From the NCBI RefSeq assembly GCF_004345825.1, contig NZ_SLXM01000012.1, positions 1 through 56,406 on the forward strand: a stretch of DNA of 56,406 bases, in the 5' to 3' direction. Below, in pieces: positions 45,282 through 52,727 of the stretch (position 1 is its first letter; every line of letters starts with the position of its first letter). This DNA comes from Tenacibaculum skagerrakense (GTDB taxonomy: Bacteria; Bacteroidota; Bacteroidia; Flavobacteriales; Flavobacteriaceae). The notes under the pieces were generated by a model, which ran no database searches, had not been told where the DNA came from, and saw only the letters and a list, made by a program, of their open reading frames with translations. Made by a program: the position numbers and the translations under genes.

Positions 45282-45470
45282 CTAATCCAAATCATAAACC
45301 TCTAAAAATCTTCGCACCTCACTAGGGCGAAGATTTTTTTTAAACTTAGCTATTTCTAAAGGCAAACTCCTTGTCTCTGCAATAATCTCATTAATAGTTG
45401 CTCTTATTTCTCTTTCTGGTAAATAATAGTACTTCTCAAAAAGCTTTTTCTTAGTGTAAATTCCTTTCAT
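45282..45470 (-). CDS. Small helical protein, 62 residues
   Basis: A basic helical protein (MKGIYTKKKLFEKYYYLPER) ending in SEVRRFLEVYDLD. It is convergent with res, and its last third is encoded by the terminator hairpin at 45304. It is the last gene of the minus-strand block that starts at 48727. No family recognised; the codons are unusual because they must also form the hairpin. Confidence 0.5.
   Translation of the reverse strand: MKGIYTKKKLFEKYYYLPEREIRATINEIIAETRSLPLEIAKFKKNLRPSEVRRFLEVYDLD
45304..45341 (+). terminator. Terminator of the mod-res operon
   Basis: AAAAATCTTCGC at 45304-45315 and GCGAAGATTTTT at 45327-45338 form a perfect 12-bp stem, followed by more T. It lies 48 bases after the res stop and inside the end of the convergent 62-residue gene. 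Confidence 0.8.
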
Positions 45471-45493
45471 AAGTTCTTCTTTTAAATTGACTT

Positions 45494-46105
45494 TTAAACT
45501 TCTCTATACTGATATTCTACAATCTCATCATTAACATCATACTGATATACTTTGACAGGTTTTAACACATAGGTTGTACTACCAAACATTAAAACTTCAT
45601 TAACTAAATTCGGCTTATCTACTCTGTAGATATAATTAAGCGTTACCCTGATAATAAAAGTCTCAAATTGACATAAATATTCTTCTTCTACTATTTTACC
45701 GTCTCTTACAGTTACTCCTCCTATATTTGATTTATTAGCTTTTACAAAGGCTAGTAGCTTTTCAAAGGTGTTTGCTTGAAGGTATGCTACATAATTAGGA
45801 TCATTCTCTTTTGTTAGCGGTTCTTGTTTGTTAGACACAATACCACTAACCGCAATTTGTGTACTTAGTAACTCTTTTAACTGCTTAACATCGCCGTTAA
45901 AATGAACATCTCCTACACTATTTACATTATTTGCCAGAATCGAAATTCCCGAAAGTTCACTCCCATAGGAAGGAGAATTATTCAGTAAAATTGCGTTTTT
46001 CTTGCGCTTGTGTTGATGCACATACATACTCGGTAAGATGTATAATATATCTCCGTTAGCTCCTGTTATTACTATATTACCGTTCTCTTCTTGTTTAATT
46101 TTCAT
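45494..46105 (-). CDS. Hypothetical protein of the element
   Basis: A 203-residue soluble, strand-rich protein. Its opening ENGNIVITGANGDILYIL and VHFNGDVKQLKELLSTQ look like a phage-type small beta protein; a second domain from about residue 120 has RDGKIVEEEYLCQFETF. The gene overlaps the stop of the small upstream gene. No family recognised. Confidence 0.6.
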   Translation of the reverse strand: MKIKQEENGNIVITGANGDILYILPSMYVHQHKRKKNAILLNNSPSYGSELSGISILANNVNSVGDVHFNGDVKQLKELLSTQIAVSGIVSNKQEPLTKENDPNYVAYLQANTFEKLLAFVKANKSNIGGVTVRDGKIVEEEYLCQFETFIIRVTLNYIYRVDKPNLVNEVLMFGSTTYVLKPVKVYQYDVNDEIVEYQYREV

Positions 46106-46238
46106 ACCTCACTTTTTTAATGATTTTGCGTTTTACTGCGTTATTCTTGCGTTTTTTTGCGCTTTCTTGCGTTTCTCTTTTTGCCTCCCAAAAGGCTCTA
46201 TCTTCCTCTAGTTCCTGCCATTTTTCGTAAGTATTCAT
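46095..46238 (-). CDS. Small basic protein, 47 residues
   Basis: A short frame MNTYEKWQELEEDRAFWEAK followed by a lysine-rich stretch (AKKRKNNAVKRK) and the end VRYEN. It overlaps the next gene by about ten bases, which is usual for this block. The DNA repeats a TTGCGTTTT-like pattern. No family recognised. Confidence 0.5.
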   Translation of the reverse strand: MNTYEKWQELEEDRAFWEAKRETQESAKKRKNNAVKRKIIKKVRYEN

Positions 46239-46246
46239 AGGCTATT

Positions 46247-46519
46247 CTATTTTTTGTTCTTTTTCTTGTTACTGTAGTACATTACAACAACATTCTGATT
46301 CCTTGCATACCAATTGCGATATAGTTTTTCAATAGCCCTACCCATAGCCATATAAGCACTAATAGTCTCCCCTTTATTAGCAGTAACCCCTTGATAAAAA
46401 ACATGAGCATTACGCATCGAGTAGTGTGTTCCATCCACAATCTTAAACACCCTCTGTCCATCTTTTACTTCTGCCGTTAAAAAGCATTTTAAGTTTTTCT
46501 CTAAATTTTCTTGTCTCAT
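46247..46519 (-). CDS. Small hypothetical protein
   Basis: A 90-residue soluble protein with VFKIVDGTHYSMRNAHVFYQ and AMGRAIEKLYRNWYARN, ending in a lysine-rich tail. It belongs to the minus-strand replication block by spacing. No family recognised. Confidence 0.55.
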   Translation of the reverse strand: MRQENLEKNLKCFLTAEVKDGQRVFKIVDGTHYSMRNAHVFYQGVTANKGETISAYMAMGRAIEKLYRNWYARNQNVVVMYYSNKKKNKK

Positions 46520-46547
46520 CCTCCCAATTATTTAATTCATTTAACAA

Positions 46548-46850
46548 TTACATACTGATAATTAACTCTTTGGTATAATTATCATAAAACATCACTTTGT
46601 TTGTTATTCCTTTGTAGATGGATTTCTCAAAGCGTTTGTACATACTATTTATTACAAGCCGCACAGGTTTGTTATTCTTACTTACAGGACTATACCATAC
46701 AGGGTTTGAATAACCTTTGGTACTGCTCTTGTATTTATAGGCTGTATTCCCTTTCTTAAGGAGTATCACCATTTTTATCCTGCTACAAGTAGCACAAATA
46801 ATGGAGCGGTTTTTTCCGCAGATACATTTTTTGTTGGTTCTCTTTTTCAT
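46548..46850 (-). CDS. Small zinc-ribbon-like protein
   Basis: A 100-residue basic protein. The N-terminus has CICGKNRSIICATC, four cysteines in two close pairs that could hold zinc, and later strands (NPVWYSPVSKNNKPVRLVI). It lies eight bases after the replication-like gene. DNA or RNA binding is possible; no family recognised. Confidence 0.6.
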   Translation of the reverse strand: MKKRTNKKCICGKNRSIICATCSRIKMVILLKKGNTAYKYKSSTKGYSNPVWYSPVSKNNKPVRLVINSMYKRFEKSIYKGITNKVMFYDNYTKELIISM

Positions 46851-46858
46851 ATTGTTTT

Positions 46859-48727
46859 TTAAGCGGTCATTGTATTTCCAAGTGTATTGGTTAGTTCTGT
46901 TACATACTCATAAGGCAAGTTGTCTTGTACATAATCATAAAGCTGTTTGGCTGTGTATTTTCCCTTTCTATATGCCCTGATTGCATTGTCTAGCCTACGT
47001 TTTGCGCTAGCTTTGCGTACTCTTGCGCTTTCATTGCGCCTGCTTGCGTTTTGCTCTTGCGATTTTTTGCTTTTATATTTTTGGTGCGAAACCCATACAG
47101 AATGCAATCCAAAAAAGCCTACTCCACTAGAGCTTTTACGATTCACATCAAAATACAAGGACGGATATAATGCGTTGTGATTATGCTTTAAAAACCACTT
47201 ACGAGCAAACTCCAGTTTAAAACGATACTCTTTCAGCTTTTCTATAAGTGTTTCCTTTTGGGTTATTCCACTAAATAACACCTCGTTTAACTCATTGATA
47301 GCATTTTTCCAACTTCCTACATGAACAGAGCTGTGATGCTTCCATATCTTAGCAGAAGATTTAATAACATCCTGTATCAAAACAGCCCTAAACTCATCCG
47401 TACTTACATTCCCGTACTGCTCTATTTTGCGCAAATAGTGATAGGAAAGCCCTGTATAGCTATTATACTTGCCTGTAGTAAGTTCTTGCGCTAGTTCCCT
47501 ATCATCCATTAGCTTTGATAAGAAATTTCGTGTTAGTACCGAGCTTGTTCCTGAATTTTCGGGCGTGGTTTGTAAAAAATCAGGTAGTAATTTGCGCATC
47601 ATACTTCGATGCTCGCGCGCCCTAGTTTGCCTTTTTGCAGTACTTATTTCTGTGGTGTTCTTGTAGCCGTCCGCAGGACACACACTCCCCTTGGATTCCA
47701 AACCACATTTTTCTCTGGCTATGAAATTTTCATAGTCTTTTATTTCTTTTCTTTTTATATATATACTACTATCACTATTATAAGGTAACTTTTTCTCGCA
47801 CTCTCTAGTAACTAATTGATTTTGTGAATTTTGTTTTTTTGGAGATTTTCCCTCTAAAACTTGTACAATAGTGGTATTAAAATGTACTGAAATTGGCTTG
47901 TATTGATTCGTGTAATGATAATTGATTAACACTCCAGCTTCACGAAGTCTTTTTATATGGTTTTGAGCCGTTTTCTTACAAAAATCTAATCTAGGTATTC
48001 CTAAAATGGTATGAGTTGCTAATTTGCGGTTATCTATCTTTAATTTTGGTAAGTCATTTTTAAGCACTCGGGTTGGTCTGCCGACTGCTTGTAAATAAGT
48101 ATTGCGCGATTTCAGCTGTGAGATATAAAATCCTACTAGCACATTAAAGACTAGTTCACTGGTATATTTTACCTTTTGAATACGTTTTTTAGGAAGATAG
48201 CTTACTTGCAACTCTTTACTTAGTGCCTCAACCGCTTTGTTGTACTCTCTTGCAAATAACCCCTGTTTATTCTCATATACCTGGGTAATCTTTTTAAGAT
48301 CTCTGAGCTCAATACACTTAGGTAGCTCAACAGCTTTATTGTACCTAGTGATTTCTTTATTCTCTTTCTGAACTTCGGTATTATATTCATATACATACCT
48401 GCGGTACTTATCCATAGCACTTTTCATACCCTCTCTATTTAGGTATGGAAAATTGATATAATTATAGCTTGTTGCGTTTGCTTGCGTTTGCTCTGCGCCT
48501 CGTTTGAGTAGCAATAAACCATGTGTACTATTAAACTCTTCAACAGCTTTATTGTATTGCGCATCACTATACTTTTTGCGTTGTGCAGTATCTTTAAAAA
48601 TTTTAATAGTGTACTGGGTAATAGCATCTAGTTTGTTTTGAGCCAAGTACGCTCGAACCTTTGTATTATACTGCCCTATTACCGTTAGTACCGTCTTTTT
48701 CCCTATATTTTCTTGCTTTTTTTCCAT
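46859..48727 (-). CDS. Winged-helix protein, candidate replication initiator
   Basis: A 622-residue basic protein. The first 200 residues are helical; from about 235 comes a winged-helix segment (HTILGIPRLDFCKKTAQNHI, then KRLREAGVLINY). The second half is charged, and the end is helical and basic (SARVRKASAKRRLDNAIRAY). This layout is often annotated as a helix-turn-helix protein in Bacteroidetes mobile elements. A role in starting replication of the element is inferred from place and size; no primase or HUH motif is visible. Confidence 0.6.
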   Translation of the reverse strand: MEKKQENIGKKTVLTVIGQYNTKVRAYLAQNKLDAITQYTIKIFKDTAQRKKYSDAQYNKAVEEFNSTHGLLLLKRGAEQTQANATSYNYINFPYLNREGMKSAMDKYRRYVYEYNTEVQKENKEITRYNKAVELPKCIELRDLKKITQVYENKQGLFAREYNKAVEALSKELQVSYLPKKRIQKVKYTSELVFNVLVGFYISQLKSRNTYLQAVGRPTRVLKNDLPKLKIDNRKLATHTILGIPRLDFCKKTAQNHIKRLREAGVLINYHYTNQYKPISVHFNTTIVQVLEGKSPKKQNSQNQLVTRECEKKLPYNSDSSIYIKRKEIKDYENFIAREKCGLESKGSVCPADGYKNTTEISTAKRQTRAREHRSMMRKLLPDFLQTTPENSGTSSVLTRNFLSKLMDDRELAQELTTGKYNSYTGLSYHYLRKIEQYGNVSTDEFRAVLIQDVIKSSAKIWKHHSSVHVGSWKNAINELNEVLFSGITQKETLIEKLKEYRFKLEFARKWFLKHNHNALYPSLYFDVNRKSSSGVGFFGLHSVWVSHQKYKSKKSQEQNASRRNESARVRKASAKRRLDNAIRAYRKGKYTAKQLYDYVQDNLPYEYVTELTNTLGNTMTA

Positions 48728-48974
48728 AACTTAGTACTTTCATAAGACTACCGACGGGTAGTTTCTTTTTCATAGCAATTTTCCCTAGTCAGTTCTCGTT
48801 GGCTGGGGTTTTTATTTTTCAGATATTTTTAAAAGAATTTTGATTCTAAATATTCTTACATTCGCGCATCATTAGAATAGTGGGGATTATTCAATGATTA
48901 GTTTAGTTAGTAACCCACGACCTTCACGTGGGTTACTTTAGTTTGAATAAGTAGCACTTATTCCCGTGGTATGT
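48728..48974. other. Non-coding stretch with four hairpins
   Basis: ACTACC-GACG-GGTAGT at 48747; CCCTAGTCAG at 48783 with TTGGCTGGGG at 48799 (three G-U pairs), followed by T5AT5; GTAACCCACG at 48910 with CGTGGGTTAC at 48927; GAATAAGT-AGC-ACTTATTC at 48945. Two are followed by T runs on the plus strand. It may be an origin, a plus-strand RNA, or the leader of the 46859 gene. Confidence 0.5.
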
Positions 48975-49448
48975 TTAACTAGCCTCTAACATATCATGTT
49001 CAAAGCTGTAGGTTAGACTTTCTAAAAATTGAAGTTTGGGAATATAAAATTTACCCGATTTGGTTATTGAAGTAATCGTATCTGTTTTGATACGGTTCTT
49101 TATTGTTCTTGCGTGTACCTGTAAATAATTTGCGCATCCTTCAACAGTAAAAATGGTTGCATTTGCGTTGAAAACTGTAAATGCCTTTACATTATCAATG
49201 ACTAATAATTTAACAGGAGTACTCATATCTAAATCTGTTGTTAACTTTTCTAAAAACTGAATCTTTGGAATATGATATTTGCCTCCTTGAAATACTGCTT
49301 TTATCCGTTCTTTTTCAATACGGCTTTTAATGGTATTTGGATGAGCTTTTAAAAAATCTCCACACTGTTCAACGCTTAACATGGTGTCATTTTCTTTAAA
49401 AATGTTCAAAGCCTCAATATTTGCTTTAAAAAAATCCGATTTTGTCAT
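48975..49448 (-). CDS. Tandem helix-turn-helix protein
   Basis: A 157-residue protein made of two similar halves: LSVEQCGDFLKAHPNTIKSRI ... GGKYHIPKIQFLEKL and FTVEGCANYLQVHARTIKNRI ... SGKFYIPKLQFLESL. Each is an excisionase/MerR-type short helix-turn-helix. An internal duplication is clear. Such small DNA-binding proteins direct excision or regulate mobile elements; this is an inference. It is read divergently from the CI-like gene. Confidence 0.75.
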   Translation of the reverse strand: MTKSDFFKANIEALNIFKENDTMLSVEQCGDFLKAHPNTIKSRIEKERIKAVFQGGKYHIPKIQFLEKLTTDLDMSTPVKLLVIDNVKAFTVFNANATIFTVEGCANYLQVHARTIKNRIKTDTITSITKSGKFYIPKLQFLESLTYSFEHDMLEAS

Positions 49449-49532
49449 AGCTTGTCTATTTTTAATTGGTACTACTTTTTCTTTTTTTGTGCCTTTTTGT
49501 ATAAAAATTAGGAAAAAATAAACATTTTACCT

Positions 49533-49568
49533 ATTTTTGATGAGTATTTAACCTCATTTATACATTTC
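49533..49568 (+). promoter_or_regulatory. Plus-strand promoter for the CI-like gene
   Basis: A TTTG box in CTATTTTTGATG, about 21 bases, then TACATTTC, one base from the TAnnTTTG consensus. The gene starts 59 bases further on. Confidence 0.5.
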
Positions 49569-49575
49569 AAATATA
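49568..49575 (-). promoter_or_regulatory. Minus-strand -7 box for the tandem HTH gene
   Basis: TATATTTG on the minus strand within CTATATTTGAAA, the same extended box as at 21662 and 51682. It overlaps the plus-strand promoter, so the two would compete. Confidence 0.5.
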
Positions 49576-49626
49576 GTTTTTTGAATTATAAAAACCTATA
49601 TAAAATGTGTTAAAACCATTGAAGCC

Positions 49627-50367
49627 ATGAACAAAAGAAAAGAGAGTGCAGTCATTTTTAAAGAACTCTTAGACCATATCGGAATGAGTGCCAATAAATT
49701 ATCCCAAGAACTTGGATACTCTACAAATTCTTTCCTGTACAATATCAAAAACGGAAAAAATAACATTACCCAAAAAATTGCACAGCAGATAACTGATATA
49801 TTCAAGGATATTAACTACACCTATCTGTTAACAGGAATAGGAACACTTACGAAAAACCAATCTGAACCTATCCCCGATAATGTATATATCAATACCAACG
49901 GTAATAAGTTCACAGAAAAAAAAGATGGTAGTTTTGATGTTACCGTAAGGTATTTATCTTTTAACAGATATAACTCTTATCTCAGATCACTAAAAGATGA
50001 TTCTTTTACCTATGATTGGGATGAGACTACTTTTTGTGTTGACCAGTTTGGAAAAGGAAATTACCTTGGGTTTAAAACCTATAGTATGAGTATGAATGGC
50101 GGAATGTTATATGATACACCGAGCGGAGCTTCTCTATTAGGTCGTGAACTTGGAAAACATCATTGGGAAGATGGTTTTAGACCGAGTGATAGCGGTTGGG
50201 TGATTTTGACAGAAAAAAATATTTTTCATAAAGATATTACTCAGTTTAATAAAGAAAAAAAGACTATCATTTGCAGTAGTAGAAATGATAGCCCTGAATA
50301 TGTAGATTTTGAATTACAGCTTGATGATATATTACAAATCTTTAAAGTCATTAAGCGGACTTTTTAG
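49627..50367 (+). CDS. CI-like phage repressor
   Basis: A 246-residue protein. Residues 8-60 form an XRE-type helix-turn-helix (MSANKLSQELGYSTNSFLYN, then IKNGKNNITQKIAQQI). The C-terminal half ends with ICSSRNDSPEYVDFELQLDD, like S24/LexA-type repressors, but I see no clear Ser-Lys pair, so self-cleavage is uncertain. Read divergently from the tandem HTH gene; ends inside the 3-prime end of the convergent integrase gene (17-base overlap). Confidence 0.75.
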   Translation: MNKRKESAVIFKELLDHIGMSANKLSQELGYSTNSFLYNIKNGKNNITQKIAQQITDIFKDINYTYLLTGIGTLTKNQSEPIPDNVYINTNGNKFTEKKDGSFDVTVRYLSFNRYNSYLRSLKDDSFTYDWDETTFCVDQFGKGNYLGFKTYSMSMNGGMLYDTPSGASLLGRELGKHHWEDGFRPSDSGWVILTEKNIFHKDITQFNKEKKTIICSSRNDSPEYVDFELQLDDILQIFKVIKRTF

Positions 50368-51661
50368 ACCATGCTTTGAACATATAACGACTTACACTCT
50401 CTTGGCTTGTCTTTTTATATTTCTGTAAAGTTTCAGGTTTACTAATCCCTGTTACCGCCATTATGATATGGTCGGGCATCCCTCGCTCTGCGGATAAGGT
50501 TATAAAGGTTCTTCTTGCGGTATGGGTACTTATTCCCTCCCACTTCTCGTAGTAAGTAACTTTTTTCTCACTTCCTTTTTTGCGCATCTTCTTTTGAGAG
50601 CTGTTTATACCTGCTTTCTTACAAATCTGTTTAATCTCGATATTAAAATCGTCCTTGTGAACACAAGGAAGCTTCCAATTGTATTTTTCTAATAAACTAT
50701 CTAAGTCAGGCGTTATTGGTATAAAACTTTCTCGAACGGTTTTTTGAGACTTTTTAATTATCATATCACCGTCAGGAGTTTTAACAACATCTTCCTTTTC
50801 AAAAACCGAATAATCAGAAAAACGCTGTCCTGAATAAATACCAATTAAAAATAAATCTCTTACAGTATCTTGAAACGTATCTTCCAACTCTACATTTTCT
50901 AAAAGTTCTACTTCTTCATCCGTTAAATGCACTCTTCCCGTAGGATAAGTTTTAATTGTATTCTTCAACTTCTTAACCTTGATTTCATAATTTTCTTTTG
51001 CCCAGTCTAAAAACCCAAACAATATTTTCAAATGACCATACAGCGTATTGTCATTATAATTATTATTGCTTTGTACTTGAGCATTTAACTCCTTTGCTTT
51101 TTTCTTATCAACTAAAGAGTTAAAATTGCGAAGAAAACCACAATACCCCTCCAACCAATCTTGGTTTAAATCTCCAAACAAAGTTGTCCTTTCTCTGTAG
51201 ATATCATATAAGGTTACTTTCTTTCGTAAATTATTATTAATAGTAAGCCAAGCCTTAGACGGTTTATCATTCTTTGTCTTGGTATCGATATAAAATTGAA
51301 TAGCATCTTTTAAAACTATAGGACAATCTTTTTTCTGATAATTATGTTTGAATCTCCTATCGAAAATCATTCTCAAATCCGCCTTTGTAAGCGGTCTATC
51401 GTTTCGTTGAAAATCTGTAATAGTATTTTCTAACAACCTTTTGAACTTATCTAACTCTAAAGCGATTTGTTTATTCTTCTTTCCTGAAGTTCCTCTCTTT
51501 GATTTTGGATATCTATTCTCGAAATCCCACTCACTTGGAAGTATTTTTTGTTTTGTACTATACTTGAAGTTTTTGTTACTACTTGGCTCATCCTTTACAT
51601 AATGAATCAAGTCTATTCCCGTTACTTTTTCTTCGTTGGGCTTTTTTAAATAAAAATACAT
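50351..51661 (-). CDS. Phage-type tyrosine recombinase (integrase) of the element
   Basis: A 436-residue protein from the ATG at 51661 (a frame to 51694 would start upstream of the promoter box). N-terminal arm-binding and SAM-like domains, then a catalytic domain with GQRFSD (Arg), HTARRTF (His and second Arg) and LQKYKK (Tyr). It joins the element to its target, here an attC site, and cuts it out. It differs from integron integrases, as I see no IntI-specific insertion. It lies 170 bases inside attR, the usual place. Its start is crossed by the direct repeats at 51698, so it may limit its own expression. Confidence 0.9.
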   Translation of the reverse strand: MYFYLKKPNEEKVTGIDLIHYVKDEPSSNKNFKYSTKQKILPSEWDFENRYPKSKRGTSGKKNKQIALELDKFKRLLENTITDFQRNDRPLTKADLRMIFDRRFKHNYQKKDCPIVLKDAIQFYIDTKTKNDKPSKAWLTINNNLRKKVTLYDIYRERTTLFGDLNQDWLEGYCGFLRNFNSLVDKKKAKELNAQVQSNNNYNDNTLYGHLKILFGFLDWAKENYEIKVKKLKNTIKTYPTGRVHLTDEEVELLENVELEDTFQDTVRDLFLIGIYSGQRFSDYSVFEKEDVVKTPDGDMIIKKSQKTVRESFIPITPDLDSLLEKYNWKLPCVHKDDFNIEIKQICKKAGINSSQKKMRKKGSEKKVTYYEKWEGISTHTARRTFITLSAERGMPDHIIMAVTGISKPETLQKYKKTSQESVSRYMFKAWSKKSA

Positions 51662-51681
51662 ATTTTTTCTTTTTACATTTT

Positions 51682-51689
51682 CAAATATA
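51682..51689 (-). promoter_or_regulatory. -7 box of the integrase gene
   Basis: TATATTTG on the minus strand, 21 bases before the chosen ATG. The -33 region is poor and overlaps the repeats at 51698-51722. The box decides for the start at 51661. Confidence 0.55.
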
Positions 51690-51697
51690 AACAAAAA

Positions 51698-51722
51698 AAG
51701 GGAATGAAAAAGGGAAAGTAAA
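51698..51722 (+). repeat. Paired direct repeats, candidate integrase arm sites (right)
   Basis: AAGGGAA at 51698 and AAGGGAAAGTAAA at 51710, 12 bases apart, as at the left end (19908 and 19920). They overlap the integrase promoter. Confidence 0.55.
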
Positions 51723-51861
51723 AGTATATTTGTTTTCCAAAAAAACAGGAAATGAAAAACAAAACAGAAAATAAAAACCTTTTAAAACCCCTAATTATAA
51801 AGGAAAAAATACACTTTTTATGTATCCTTTCCAAAAATCATGGAAAACGTAAATATCACTT

Positions 51862-51877
51862 ACCGCAATAACGGCGG
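51862..51877 (+). other. attR core of the element
   Basis: ACCGCAATAACGGCGG, one mismatch from 19841-19856. The bases after it continue the family C attC (GATTCGACTACGTCCGAATC). Confidence 0.75.
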
Positions 51878-51978
51878 ATTCGACTACGTCCGAATCCACT
51901 CAGTAATTACTAACACTAGTTTTTAAACAAAATACGTAACTTTAATCCCGTAACAACAGTTATACAAATACGTTGTGC
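51878..51978 (+). repeat. attC-like site, family C, right fragment
   Basis: 101 bases ending in GTTGTGC, continuing the fragment at 19826. Distal arm GTTATAC pairs with GTATAAC of the left fragment. Confidence 0.85.
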
Positions 51979-51994
51979 AACATTAAAACGATTA

Positions 51995-52555
51995 ATGAGA
52001 AAATTATCATTTATCTTATTTATTTTCACATTACTTTCCTGTAATGACAAATCTAACGAAACACGAGTTATAGAATTTCATAACATGAGGATTAAGATTC
52101 CGTCATCACTAACTCAAAAAACACTAGACTCCTGTAGTAATGTTCAATCCTTTACTGATTTAGAGAATAAAAGCTCTTTAGAGTTTAAAATCTGTAATTA
52201 TGGACTTATAACAGGAAGACAATCTTTTGAAAGTTTAAATAAATTTTTCCAAGAAGAGTGTGAAATTCTGAAACATGAAATTCTTAACTCAAATTCCTTA
52301 AAGAAATTATCAAAAAAAATTGGTGATAATTATATCTTTAGACACGACTTTAGAATTGGAGAAAAGTATTTCAGTAATAATTACATCGCTTACAAAAATA
52401 ATTACCTGACAATAACTCTTCAAACATTAAATAAAAAGACTCTTTCTGAATTTAAAAAAACAATAGAAACTCTTTCTTACGAAAATTTATCAAGTAAAAT
52501 AAATACATCTGGAATCGATAAATGTTATTATTGTAAAAGACCTTTGTTTTGGTAA
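51995..52555 (+). CDS. Lipoprotein of unknown function, integron cassette
   Basis: A 186-residue lipoprotein: MRKLSFILFIFTLLSC with Cys at residue 16. The body is mixed helix and strand (HNMRIKIPSSLTQKTLD). The end has CYYCKRPLFW, a CxxC pair that could bind metal or form a disulfide. No family recognised. Cassette ends GTTGTGC and GCACAAC match. Confidence 0.7.
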   Translation: MRKLSFILFIFTLLSCNDKSNETRVIEFHNMRIKIPSSLTQKTLDSCSNVQSFTDLENKSSLEFKICNYGLITGRQSFESLNKFFQEECEILKHEILNSNSLKKLSKKIGDNYIFRHDFRIGEKYFSNNYIAYKNNYLTITLQTLNKKTLSEFKKTIETLSYENLSSKINTSGIDKCYYCKRPLFW

Positions 52556-52561
52556 AACGTA

Positions 52562-52706
52562 GCACAACACGGTGTATAATTAATTGCGGCTGTCCCGAAG
52601 CTTCGGGACCTCACCGGAAATTCAATCTTATTAATTATCTTTCCGCAACATCGGAAAAGAACTCGCGTCCTTTTCCCGCAAAAAATCATACACAAATACG
52701 TTGTGC
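52562..52706 (+). repeat. attC-like site, family A with palindrome
   Basis: 145 bp from GCACAAC to GTTGTGC. Like family A, but the inner left arm is replaced by GTCCCGAAGCTTCGGGAC, a perfect 18-bp palindrome. Confidence 0.85.
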
Positions 52707-52727
52707 ACAATTTAATAAAACAAGAAA

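Larger units (their letters stand above)
19841..51877. mobile_element. 32-kb integrated element inside an attC site
   Basis: Bounded by ACCGCAATTACGGCGG at 19841 and ACCGCAATAACGGCGG at 51862. It carries its own tyrosine recombinase, two repressor-like regulators, a wHTH replication-like protein, a GH108 muramidase, a long operon of small anchored proteins, a type III restriction-modification operon and a toxin-like cluster. I recognise no terminase, portal, tail or conjugation gene. It is probably a temperate non-tailed virus, a satellite or another integrative element. Confidence 0.8.

Noticed and set aside
50351..51661. Integron integrase
   Set aside because: Architecture is that of a phage-type tyrosine recombinase of Bacteroidetes elements, and it lies at the end of the 32-kb element, not next to an attI-like site.
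19841..51877. Tailed prophage or conjugative element
   Set aside because: I recognise no terminase, portal, tail, relaxase or Tra/VirB-type gene in any frame of 32 kb.
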